NCBI GenBank assembly: GCA_043808235.1
Contig: JAZDFC010000111.1
Location: forward strand, 1-64,000
From: JAZDFC01 sp043808235
Lineage (GTDB): Bacteria; Bacteroidota; Ignavibacteria; Ignavibacteriales; Melioribacteraceae
Length of the DNA: 64,000 bases
Direction of reading: 5' to 3'
Both the position numbers and the translations under genes were made by a program. The notes beneath the pieces were generated by a model that did no database searches, was not told where the DNA came from, and saw only the letters and a program-made list of their open reading frames with translations. Below are positions 37,888 through 45,344 of this stretch, piece by piece; the first letter of the stretch is position 1; every line of letters begins with the position of its first letter.

Positions 37888-38577
37888 TTATTCCGTAGTT
37901 ACATTCTGCCGAGTACAGTAAAGAATCAGATTCCTTTCAAAAGCAGCCAGATGATTTGTGGAACCACGCAAAAGATTTGTGTACACATTCATCAAATCTC
38001 GTTTCTGTGTCAGCGCGATTTGAGTTTGCAAATCATCAATATCGGTTTGTTCGATAAGCACTCCAACTTCAAGCGCATCAGTCATTGTTTGCGAACCATC
38101 AGCAAGCAAGGTATTATATAAATCCTGCAATTCGGAATTCGTAAACACACCAATGCTGTTATCTCCTACCGGGTCAGCAACTCCGTACTTATCTAATAAG
38201 TTTTTTATCGCATCCATATGGGTCTGTTCGCTCAGTGCAATACTATTGAATACCTTCAGATTCCATAATAGATACATTTCTTTATATATATCACGTGCGA
38301 GTTTTTCTTCTTCGCGCATGAAAATTAATCCTGCTGTTTCTTCAGGTGTCAATGGGACAAGCGAACTATCTGAACCGCCAGATCCACCTGAGCCTCCTGA
38401 TCCACCAGAACCGCCTGAACCTCCTGATCCGCCAGGACCTTTTTCAAGTACGGATGTACCGGTAGTTTCGTTGTCTCCCGGTGAATCAACCGGCTGGCTG
38501 CATCCGGTTATTAAATAAGAGAATGCAGCAATAAAAATAATTAAAACAGCTACAGCTAAGTTTTTTTTGTTGAACAT
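37888..38577 (-). CDS. DUF2202 ferritin-like lipoprotein with (GGS)7 linker
   Basis: The lipoprotein signal ends SYLITGC-SQ (lipobox Cys about residue 26). A (Gly-Gly-Ser)7 linker follows, encoded by 38371-38433, and then the DUF2202 four-helix domain. Candidate di-iron ligands are in FMREEEKLARDIY, LSEQTHMDAI, EVGVLIEQTDIDDL and RGSTNHLAAF. ATG 38577 follows GGAGG by 6 bases. A TGGCACG element lies 35 bases upstream. DUF2202 proteins are ferritin-like with unknown function; here the domain is tethered to the outer side of a membrane. Confidence 0.85.
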   Translation of the reverse strand: MFNKKNLAVAVLIIFIAAFSYLITGCSQPVDSPGDNETTGTSVLEKGPGGSGGSGGSGGSGGSGGSGGSDSSLVPLTPEETAGLIFMREEEKLARDIYKEMYLLWNLKVFNSIALSEQTHMDAIKNLLDKYGVADPVGDNSIGVFTNSELQDLYNTLLADGSQTMTDALEVGVLIEQTDIDDLQTQIALTQKRDLMNVYTNLLRGSTNHLAAFERNLILYCTRQNVTTE

Positions 38578-38611
38578 TACAACCTCCAATTAATTGTTTT
38601 CTCCTCTATCT

Positions 38612-38626
38612 CTCATTTTCGTGCCA
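38612..38626 (-). promoter_or_regulatory. Possible sigma-54-type promoter element of the DUF2202 gene
   Basis: Minus-strand TGGCACGAAAATGAG: a perfect -24 half with an off-consensus -12 half, 35 bases before the start. It is nearly identical to the element at 37379-37393. Confidence 0.35.
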
Positions 38627-38764
38627 GACAATTATTCAAAGAATTTTCAAACAAAATGATTTTAATTTCGCCTGAATGGTCGGTGTGTTCGACTGAGATG
38701 TTGAAGAATGGAGATACTAATTCCACTTCAATAGGATTTTCTCTATTTTTCCAGTAAAATTCTT

Positions 38765-38779
38765 TGGCATGATTTTCCA
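38765..38779 (+). promoter_or_regulatory. Weak sigma-54-like element upstream of the EF-hand-like protein gene
   Basis: TGGCATGATTTTCCA lies 41 bases before the start at 38821. The -24 half fits (TGGCATG); the -12 half is poor (CA for GC). It is listed because the neighbouring genes of the same kind have better matches. Confidence 0.2.
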
Positions 38780-38820
38780 ATATAAATTCATGATAAAAAA
38801 CTAAGGTACTTGAGGCAGTT

Positions 38821-39252
38821 ATGAAAAATATTATTCTTCTCGCGTTTATGATTTTATTTGTTGCTGGATATTCGGCATCAATTGCACAAACTGAATCCGA
38901 TACAACAAAGGGAAAGAACAATAAGTTTGTGGATGAGGACGGCGACGGCTATAATGATAACGCACCCGACCACGACGGTGACGGAATACCAAACGGACTT
39001 GACCAGGATTATAAAGCATTAAAGGCAAGACACGGGAAAGGTTTTGTTGATTTAAACGGCGACGGAATTAATGATAATTCCCAACAGGGACAAGCAGCGG
39101 GAAAGGGCGAGCAAAATCAATACGGTAAAAGTAAAGGAGAAAAAGGACAGGGAACCGGAGTAAAGAGCGGCGCCGGAGCAGGATTTGGACAAGGCAGCGG
39201 TACCGGCGGTGATCAGGGTGGTAAAGGTAATAAACGAAAAGGAAGGAAATAA
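38821..39252 (+). CDS. Small secreted protein with Asp-rich calcium-loop repeats and Gly-rich tail
   Basis: 143 residues: signal peptide (MKNIILLAFMILFVAGYSAS), then thrombospondin-3/dockerin-like acidic loops (VDEDGDGYNDN, DHDGDGIPNGLDQD, VDLNGDGINDN), then a Gly/Gln/Lys-rich tail (GKGEQNQYGKSKGEKGQG). The loops suggest Ca2+ binding. Its style matches the minus-strand gene at 36967. The next gene, an outer-membrane barrel, starts 2 bases after its stop, so the two are coupled. Function unknown. Confidence 0.75.
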   Translation: MKNIILLAFMILFVAGYSASIAQTESDTTKGKNNKFVDEDGDGYNDNAPDHDGDGIPNGLDQDYKALKARHGKGFVDLNGDGINDNSQQGQAAGKGEQNQYGKSKGEKGQGTGVKSGAGAGFGQGSGTGGDQGGKGNKRKGRK

Positions 39253-39253
39253 T

Positions 39254-40456
39254 TTGTTAATCAATAGCTTTTTTAAACGAAATTACTTTTGTGAATCAGA
39301 TAGTCGCAATACTATCTTCTTCGATAAATCTTATTTTTTTCGTTCATTACTTGTAAGTTTTTTTATCTTTATATATAGCAATGTCACCGGTCAGATAAGT
39401 TTTGGACTATCTACAACTCAAGAATATAACAGCAATCCGTTCAGGTATAGAATCCCCGAAGAATCATTTATTTCGAATTATGAATTCTCACTCGAAAATG
39501 AATCGGAAAGTTTCTCCGCCGGGTACTATGGCGACTATTATAATTTCGCTCAACTACCGGATTGGAATTTTTACTGGCATCAAATAGCAATCTGGAAAGA
39601 CTTCGAAAGTTCCACTATCACAGCGTATTACGAACAGAGATTTAACGGAGAAAATACAAGCTACTTCGATTATTATAATTTGACAGCATATTACGCAAAC
39701 AGATTTTTAATCGGTGATTTTAACATCGGAGTTACACCAAATTTCAGCCTAACTAAGTATCCAAACATTCCGCTGCTGGATAATTGGAAAGGCACATTAA
39801 ATTTATTTGTAAACCGCAGTTTTGAATCAGGGACGACATTTATTCTCGGCGGACTACTCAATTACAAAAAATATTTGAGCACCTCTACAACTGAAATTGT
39901 TAATTATTACGACGAACAAAATGTTTTAATTACAGATACATTAACGGGCGAAAACATCTCATCATTGTTTCATATAACTTCTTATTTAAGAATTGCTCAA
40001 TCACTAACTGCGTCAACCGGGCTTGCGGTGCAATATACAAACAGATCGCTAATAAATAATGACGCAGAAAAATATAAAAGCCTCAACCTAACTTACGGCG
40101 ATGAATCCGAAATTTTTGATGACCCGGTAAACTATGAATCCAACGGCTTTTTGGTTGAACTTACTCAAGTATTGTTCGATGACATGGTGGTGAAAGCCGG
40201 TTATTATTTCAGCGGGAAAACCTACCCTTCTCAGGGGATTTACGATAAAGAGAACAATTACGATTTATCGAAGGACAGAACCGACACACAGCACATTTTC
40301 AATTTATCCTTGAGTAAAGAATTCGAGGTTGAGTTTTTAAATAACGCCCCGCTTTCCGTCGGGATGAACTACCAGATGATAAACAATAGTTCGAACAGTT
40401 ACTGGTTCAAATACAATAACAATTCTTTCAATTTAAGTTTGGGATTTGCATTCTAA
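39254..40456 (+). CDS. Outer-membrane beta-barrel protein, unknown function
   Basis: About 400 residues. The TTG at 39254 is the likely start: it follows AAGGAAGG by about 7 bases, while the in-frame ATG at 39185 lies inside the previous gene. A hydrophobic signal (FFRSLLVSFFIFIYSNVTG) is followed by alternating aromatic strands (NFYWHQIAIWKDFESSTITAY, NLFVNRSFESGTTFILGG) ending in FNLSLGFAF, a typical barrel C-terminus with terminal Phe. It is coupled to the preceding calcium-loop protein. No close family is recognised. Confidence 0.75.
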   Translation: MLINSFFKRNYFCESDSRNTIFFDKSYFFRSLLVSFFIFIYSNVTGQISFGLSTTQEYNSNPFRYRIPEESFISNYEFSLENESESFSAGYYGDYYNFAQLPDWNFYWHQIAIWKDFESSTITAYYEQRFNGENTSYFDYYNLTAYYANRFLIGDFNIGVTPNFSLTKYPNIPLLDNWKGTLNLFVNRSFESGTTFILGGLLNYKKYLSTSTTEIVNYYDEQNVLITDTLTGENISSLFHITSYLRIAQSLTASTGLAVQYTNRSLINNDAEKYKSLNLTYGDESEIFDDPVNYESNGFLVELTQVLFDDMVVKAGYYFSGKTYPSQGIYDKENNYDLSKDRTDTQHIFNLSLSKEFEVEFLNNAPLSVGMNYQMINNSSNSYWFKYNNNSFNLSLGFAF

Positions 40457-40631
40457 ATATAATCGAAGGTGGATGTTCGATTCCCTTGTCTAGCACAACT
40501 GATTCTTCGCTGAACCTCAACTTCTTTCAAAAATTACTAATCGCTTCGTCGAGGGGAAAGTTGAATCCATCTTCCGAACCAAGACTCATATATGTAGATA
40601 ATTTTATTTATTTTTATAAAAAAGGATTTTA

Positions 40632-42662
40632 GTGGCTCTCATTAAAAATATTTTGATTCAACCTCGAAGCTTAATTCTGATTTTTATTGTCACGGCGGTA
40701 ATTGTTATATCTTCCGTAGTGATTGAATTAAGTCAGAGCAAAAACGAAATGGTTGAGTTGATGGAGAAACAGAGCCACACACTTCTCGAAACCGTACTTG
40801 CATCTTCTAAAAATGCATTACTCTCTTATGATCGAATTGAAACCCAACTTAAAGAACGGTTGCTTATTGTGGCAGTCTCCGTGCGTGAACTTTATAATAG
40901 CGGAAGTTGCACAGTTAATAGGCTAAAAGATATTGCCAATCGCAATCGTGTTTCGCGGATAAATATTTTCAGGAACGATGGGGAGAAAGTGCTTTCAAGC
41001 ATTGTTGAAATCCACACGGGACTTGAGGAGAAGAGCAATCCGCTTGATTTTCTTCGGCCGATTTTCGAAGAGAACCTGGATACGTTATTTATTGGAATAA
41101 AGCCCGCAAGACACGAGGAAGGATACCGTTTTGCTGTCGCTGTCAAGGCAAAGAATGGAAATGCCGTAGTAGTAAATGTTGATGCGGATGAGTTGATTAG
41201 ATTCAGAAAAGAAGTCGGCTTCGGGGTTCTGTTAAAAAAAGTTACCGAGAACAAACAAATCGAATATGCAGTTCTACAGAATGAAGATGGAATTTTAGCC
41301 GCTTCTGGCTTGCTCGATAATCTTGAACCGATTGATAATTCAAGATTTTTGTCGGATGCGCTGAATAAAAATCAATACAGATGGCGAATCATTGATACGG
41401 ATAGTATGAATGTCTTTGAGGCTGTTCACCCGTTTATTTACGAGGGAGAAGCACTTGGAATCTTCAGACTTGGTTTATCACTCGAACCTTTGAAGAATAT
41501 TAATGATCGATTGACACGAAGAATTATTTATCTCGGGATTCTATTCCTGGTCTTCGGATTCATCACTCTCACTTTGATTTTTGTAAGACAAAACTTCGAT
41601 GTTCTTTCACGAAAAATAAAAGTCGTTGAAAATTACTCCCGGCGAATTATTGAAAATACCGGCGATGGAATTATTGTCCTCGATTCAGCGAATAAAATTA
41701 AATCCATGAATGATTCCGCCAAACAACTGCTTGGCATCGAGAACGAGGATGCAACCGGTTCGGATTTTCTTTCATTGTTGAGCGGAGAAAACCGCGACAC
41801 AATACTTAATCTGGAAAAAGAACTTGAAGAATTTGTGTGCACGATAAACGGTAAGCGGAAAATATTTTTACTTTCAAAAAGCAATTTTGTTGATGAGAAG
41901 AATGAAACAAATTTAATCATCATCATCCGCGATTTAACAGAAATAAAAATTCTTGGAGAACAAATTCACCGCAGTGAAAAGTTAAAAGCAATGGGAGAAT
42001 TAGCTTCGTCCGTAGCGCACGAAATCCGGAATCCGCTTAATTCAATCGGGACAATAACACAGCAGCTTGGCAAAGATTTCACACCGCGGGAAAATCATGA
42101 GGATTTTAAAAATCTTACCGGATTAGTTTATAAAGAAGTCCGCAGAATTAACACGATTATAGAAGATTTCCTTAAATTCTCAAAACCTCAGCCTATAAAG
42201 CCGGAAAAGTTTTTGCTTTGCGATTTATTCAATCAAATAAGTAAACAATATCAGCAGGTTGTGGCGGCTCGTGCAATTCAATTAAAAATCAATTGTAACT
42301 ATCCGGGCGAAGTTATTTGGGATTTCAGTCAAATGAAGCAAGTCTTTATCAACCTGATTGAAAACGCATTGAATACAGTTGATGATAATGGGAGTATAAA
42401 TATTGTAATTCTTGAAAAATTTCCTCAAATCGAAATTGCATTAGATGATAATGGAAAAGGAATCGCGCCTGAAAATTTGAAGAAGATTTTCGATTTGTAC
42501 TTCACTACGAAAGTAAGCGGCAGCGGGATTGGATTGAGTATTGTGCAGAAAATTATCAACGAACATAATGGAAGTATCTCGGTGGAAAGTATTGTGAACA
42601 GGGGGACAAAATTTTTAATCCATTTGCCAGTAGATATTTCGAATGGTAACAAAAATAATTGA
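40632..42662 (+). CDS. NtrB-type sensor histidine kinase (two TM, PAS, HisKA, HATPase)
   Basis: Membrane kinase for the adjacent NtrC-type regulator. TM1 is near residues 11-30. An extracytoplasmic sensor region of about 260 residues follows, then TM2 (IIYLGILFLVFGFITLTLIF). A PAS domain (about 340-435; ENTGDGIIVLDSANKIKSMN) precedes HisKA with the phospho-acceptor His in SSVAHEIRNPLNSIG and HATPase_c with LIENALNTVDDNG, DDNGKGI and GSGIGLSIV. The GTG start at 40632 follows AAAGGA. The sensed signal is unknown. Confidence 0.92.
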   Translation: MALIKNILIQPRSLILIFIVTAVIVISSVVIELSQSKNEMVELMEKQSHTLLETVLASSKNALLSYDRIETQLKERLLIVAVSVRELYNSGSCTVNRLKDIANRNRVSRINIFRNDGEKVLSSIVEIHTGLEEKSNPLDFLRPIFEENLDTLFIGIKPARHEEGYRFAVAVKAKNGNAVVVNVDADELIRFRKEVGFGVLLKKVTENKQIEYAVLQNEDGILAASGLLDNLEPIDNSRFLSDALNKNQYRWRIIDTDSMNVFEAVHPFIYEGEALGIFRLGLSLEPLKNINDRLTRRIIYLGILFLVFGFITLTLIFVRQNFDVLSRKIKVVENYSRRIIENTGDGIIVLDSANKIKSMNDSAKQLLGIENEDATGSDFLSLLSGENRDTILNLEKELEEFVCTINGKRKIFLLSKSNFVDEKNETNLIIIIRDLTEIKILGEQIHRSEKLKAMGELASSVAHEIRNPLNSIGTITQQLGKDFTPRENHEDFKNLTGLVYKEVRRINTIIEDFLKFSKPQPIKPEKFLLCDLFNQISKQYQQVVAARAIQLKINCNYPGEVIWDFSQMKQVFINLIENALNTVDDNGSINIVILEKFPQIEIALDDNGKGIAPENLKKIFDLYFTTKVSGSGIGLSIVQKIINEHNGSISVESIVNRGTKFLIHLPVDISNGNKNN

Positions 42663-42675
42663 TTTGAGTAGCATA

Positions 42676-42689
42676 GCTCCATTAGGAGC
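42676..42689. repeat. GCTCC-ATTA-GGAGC hairpin repeat between kinase and regulator
   Basis: Five-base arms around ATTA, followed by GAAACATAAATA. Same family as 37701-37714. It lies in the 56-base gap between the kinase and regulator genes. Confidence 0.6.
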
Positions 42690-42718
42690 GAAACATAAAT
42701 ATTTGGGATGACTAAATT

Positions 42719-44080
42719 ATGAACAATTTTTCAATTCTAATAATTGACGACGAAGACTCGCAAGTCCAATCGCTAAAAACATTTTTAGGCAAACGGAATT
42801 ATACTATCTACACAGCCAATTCCGGCGAAGAAGGTTACCAGCTTGTATCCGAAAATTTGATTGATATAGTTCTTTCAGATTTTAAGATGCCCGGTTGGGA
42901 TGGATTAACTGTTCTAACAAAAATAAAAGAACTTAATCCTGAGATAGATGTGGTCGTTATGACAGCATATGGCACGATTGAAGACGCGGTAAGATTGATG
43001 AAAGCAGGCGCATTCGATTATTTGATAAAGCCGATTGACCTTGACGAACTCGAGAACATTCTGGAAAAAATTAAAGAACGTAAGCACTTAATTCAAGAAA
43101 ACAAATTATTAAAAGAACAGTTGCAGGAACGATTCCGTTTTGATGGAATTATATCTCAAAGCGTAAAAATGCAGGATGTACTCAGCACTGCTGGCAGAGT
43201 TGCCAGTTCAAAAACAACTGTTTTAATTCGAGGAGAAAGCGGGACAGGGAAAGAATTAATTGCTAAGGCGATTCATTATACAAGTCCCCGAAAGGATAAA
43301 CCATTCATCACCGTCAACATCGCTTCCCTTTCAGAAAATTTATTAGAGAGCGAATTATTCGGTCACGAAAAAGGTTCATTCACAGGAGCAATCACCCAGC
43401 GTGTAGGAAGATTTGAGGAAGCAAACAACGGGACAATTTTCATTGACGAGGTAGGCGAAATTCCCCTTTCCGTGCAGGTAAAACTTCTTCGCGTAATTCA
43501 ATTCGGAGAGTTTCAAAGAATCGGTGGCAACGAATTAAATAAAACCGATGTGAGAATAATTGCCGCAACACACCGCAATCTCGAAGAGATGCTAAAAGAT
43601 GGAAGTTTTAGGGAGGATTTATATTACAGATTGAATGTTGTTACTATCCAGTTGCCCCCGCTAAGTGAGAGAAAGGAAGATATATCATTGTTATCCGATT
43701 ATTTCATAAAAAAATATGCTGCAGAAACCGGTAAGAACATCACAGGCATTTCCCGCGAGGCTTTCGATAAATTAATAAAGTACAACTTTCCCGGTAATGT
43801 ACGCGAACTTGAAAATATTATCGAACGCGCGGTTGTGTTAACTCGAAATGAAATTATTTCTGCCGAGGATTTGCCGGTTTTGAAACAAATTGATGAGTAC
43901 GAAAATAAATTTGATCCGCAAAATCTCACTCAAGGTTACGAAGATAAAATGAAAGCTTACGAGCATGCAATGATACATGAAGCTTTAAAACGAAGCGGCG
44001 GAAATAAAAGTGCGGCAGCACGGTTACTCGGAATTACCGAACGCCATCTCCGTTCCCGGCTTGAAAGAATTACGATTTAA
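42719..44080 (+). CDS. Sigma-54-dependent response regulator (NtrC family)
   Basis: A receiver domain (IIDDEDSQVQ; phospho-Asp in VLSDFKMPGWDG, about residue 55) is followed by an AAA+ sigma-54 interaction domain with Walker A GESGTGKELIAK, the GAFTGA-type loop GSFTGAIT and Walker B GTIFIDEVGEI. A C-terminal Fis-type HTH (GGNKSAAARLLGITERHLRSRL) follows. The loop has GSFTGA instead of GAFTGA, a common variant. It is the cognate of the upstream kinase. Targets may include the secreted-protein genes at 36967-39252. Confidence 0.95.
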   Translation: MNNFSILIIDDEDSQVQSLKTFLGKRNYTIYTANSGEEGYQLVSENLIDIVLSDFKMPGWDGLTVLTKIKELNPEIDVVVMTAYGTIEDAVRLMKAGAFDYLIKPIDLDELENILEKIKERKHLIQENKLLKEQLQERFRFDGIISQSVKMQDVLSTAGRVASSKTTVLIRGESGTGKELIAKAIHYTSPRKDKPFITVNIASLSENLLESELFGHEKGSFTGAITQRVGRFEEANNGTIFIDEVGEIPLSVQVKLLRVIQFGEFQRIGGNELNKTDVRIIAATHRNLEEMLKDGSFREDLYYRLNVVTIQLPPLSERKEDISLLSDYFIKKYAAETGKNITGISREAFDKLIKYNFPGNVRELENIIERAVVLTRNEIISAEDLPVLKQIDEYENKFDPQNLTQGYEDKMKAYEHAMIHEALKRSGGNKSAAARLLGITERHLRSRLERITI

Positions 44081-44089
44081 TATATTTTA

Positions 44090-44111
44090 GAGAGATATGT
44101 ACATATCTCTC
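44090..44111. promoter_or_regulatory. Perfect 22-bp palindrome upstream of the DUF134 promoter
   Basis: Arms GAGAGATATGT and ACATATCTCTC are exact reverse complements. It lies just after the NtrC-type gene and 9 bases before the -33 element of the next promoter. It could be an operator or a weak terminator; the trailing sequence is not T-rich. Confidence 0.5.
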
Positions 44112-44119
44112 ACAATAAC

Positions 44120-44150
44120 TTGTTTCAGAAAAGAGATAGCTTTATATTTG
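44120..44150 (+). promoter_or_regulatory. Bacteroidota-type promoter of the DUF134/NifX unit
   Basis: TTG (44120-44122), a 20-base spacer, then TATATTTG (44143-44150), fitting the Bacteroidota -33 TTG / -7 TAnnTTTG consensus. The palindrome at 44153-44168 covers the expected transcription start. Confidence 0.6.
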
Positions 44151-44152
44151 AT

Positions 44153-44168
44153 ATGAGCATATGCTCAT
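44153..44168. promoter_or_regulatory. Operator-like palindrome ATGAGCATATGCTCAT
   Basis: A perfect 16-bp palindrome directly after the -7 box and 10 bases before the start codon of the DUF134 HTH protein. Its position suggests a repressor site, most simply autoregulation. Confidence 0.6.
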
Positions 44169-44178
44169 TATAATATTT

Positions 44179-44580
44179 ATGCCGAGAAATAAAAAACATA
44201 GAAGCGTTAGATGCAATCCAACTGCATATTACTATAAGCCGCAATCTGTTCCACTATCAGCTTTGGAAGAGGTTTTACTCGAAATTGATGAGTTAGAATC
44301 ACTTAGGTTAGCAGATTACCTTGCTCATTCGCATGAGCAAGCAGCGGCGAAGATGAAGATATCGAGAGCGACATTCGGGCGGATTGTGGAAACTGCCAGA
44401 AATAAAGTGGTTGACGCTATTTTGCACGGGAAAGCAATAAAGATAGGAAGAGAACTCCCTGCTAATTTAAAAACCAAACAGGTAGCTACATGTAATTCCT
44501 GCGGTTCGCAAAAAAAGAAAAATTTAATAAATAAAACCGATACTTGCATTGAATGCAAGATAACAAACGAGGAGAATTAA
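44179..44580 (+). CDS. DUF134 family helix-turn-helix DNA-binding protein
   Basis: 133 residues. It starts MPRNKKHRSVRCNP, the DUF134 signature. EVLLEIDELESLRLADYL and QAAAKMKISRATFGRIVETAR form the sigma-70 region-4-like HTH, and a C-terminal zinc-ribbon-like part has CNSCG and CIEC. The ATG at 44179 is chosen because the in-frame ATG at 44161 lies inside the operator palindrome. It is followed one base later by a NifX-like gene, the usual neighbour of this family. Probably a metal- or redox-responsive regulator. Confidence 0.88.
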   Translation: MPRNKKHRSVRCNPTAYYYKPQSVPLSALEEVLLEIDELESLRLADYLAHSHEQAAAKMKISRATFGRIVETARNKVVDAILHGKAIKIGRELPANLKTKQVATCNSCGSQKKKNLINKTDTCIECKITNEEN

Positions 44581-44581
44581 A

Positions 44582-44977
44582 ATGAAAATTGCAGTACCAA
44601 CGACACAGAACAATCAAGTAGATGTGCATTTTGGGCATTGCGAATTTTTTACCGTTTTTACAATTGAGGAAGGCGAAATTAAAAAAACACAAGTTGCCGA
44701 ATCACCGCAAGGTTGTGGATGCAAATCCAATATTGCATCAGTACTTCAAGAAATGGGTGTTGAGATAATGCTCGCAGGCAACATGGGCGGCGGTGCAGTA
44801 AACGTGCTGAATAATCACAGTATTTCGGTCGTAAGAGGATGCGAAGGTGATGCAAGGATGCTGGTGGCAGAATTTATTAAAGGCGAATTAGCAGATTCCG
44901 GTTTATCATGCAAACAACATGAACGCCATTCGCATCATCACGATGATAATCATCAATGCGGGCATGATAATTTGTAA
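44582..44977 (+). CDS. NifB/NifX-type dinitrogenase iron-molybdenum cofactor-binding family protein
   Basis: Fold of NifX/NafY: MKIAVPTTQNNQVDVHFGHC at the start, then AGNMGGGAVNVLNNHSI and GCEGDARMLVAEFI. Extra cysteines (QGCGCKS, RGCEGD, LSCKQH) and a His-rich tail (HERHSHHHDDNHQCGHD) suggest metal binding. No nitrogenase gene is present in this window, so a general metal or Fe-S handling role is more likely. It is co-transcribed with the DUF134 regulator. Confidence 0.88.
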   Translation: MKIAVPTTQNNQVDVHFGHCEFFTVFTIEEGEIKKTQVAESPQGCGCKSNIASVLQEMGVEIMLAGNMGGGAVNVLNNHSISVVRGCEGDARMLVAEFIKGELADSGLSCKQHERHSHHHDDNHQCGHDNL

Positions 44978-45344
44978 AAATTACTTTTTCCGGCCAATTA
45001 GTAAGTGATATAAATAAAGTATTTATTAGAAGACATTTTGAACCGATTTCCTAAACGCTGCATCAAATAGTCACAATAATTACACGGAATATGCGGACAA
45101 TAGAGAATAGATCTGTCAATTCTACTGGAAATGCCACATGGTTAATAAAAATTTCTTTACACGTTTTCAGAATTTTTAAAACAAGGAATTGGATATTCAT
45201 TTCAAATAATAATTATTACACCTGGTCTGTATATTTTGGTTTCTTTAACTTTGGTAGGATAAAAGATTTAAAAACTGCTGAAAGAAAAATAATTGTATCT
45301 ACTTTTTAACTAAATACTATTTATAAAAAACTACTCTACCCGTA
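44978..45344. other. Gene-free 367-base interval before the octaheme cytochrome operon
   Basis: AT-rich. It contains a chance 72-codon frame (45091-45309) with no family features. No clear terminator, promoter consensus or copy of the upstream palindrome was found. Confidence 0.5.

Noticed and set aside
38153..38518. Pro-rich plus-strand frame (PPEPPDPPEPP)
   Set aside because: Antisense reading of the GGS linker in the DUF2202 gene.
38613..38921. 102-residue minus-strand frame
   Set aside because: Overlaps the well-supported secreted protein at 38821 and the upstream control region; no domain.
44582..44977. Nitrogen fixation role for the NifX-like protein
   Set aside because: No nif genes in the window and the DUF134 pairing is common in non-fixing organisms.
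45091..45309. 72-residue frame between the NifX-like and octaheme genes
   Set aside because: No ribosome-binding site, no family features, AT-rich composition; looks like chance.
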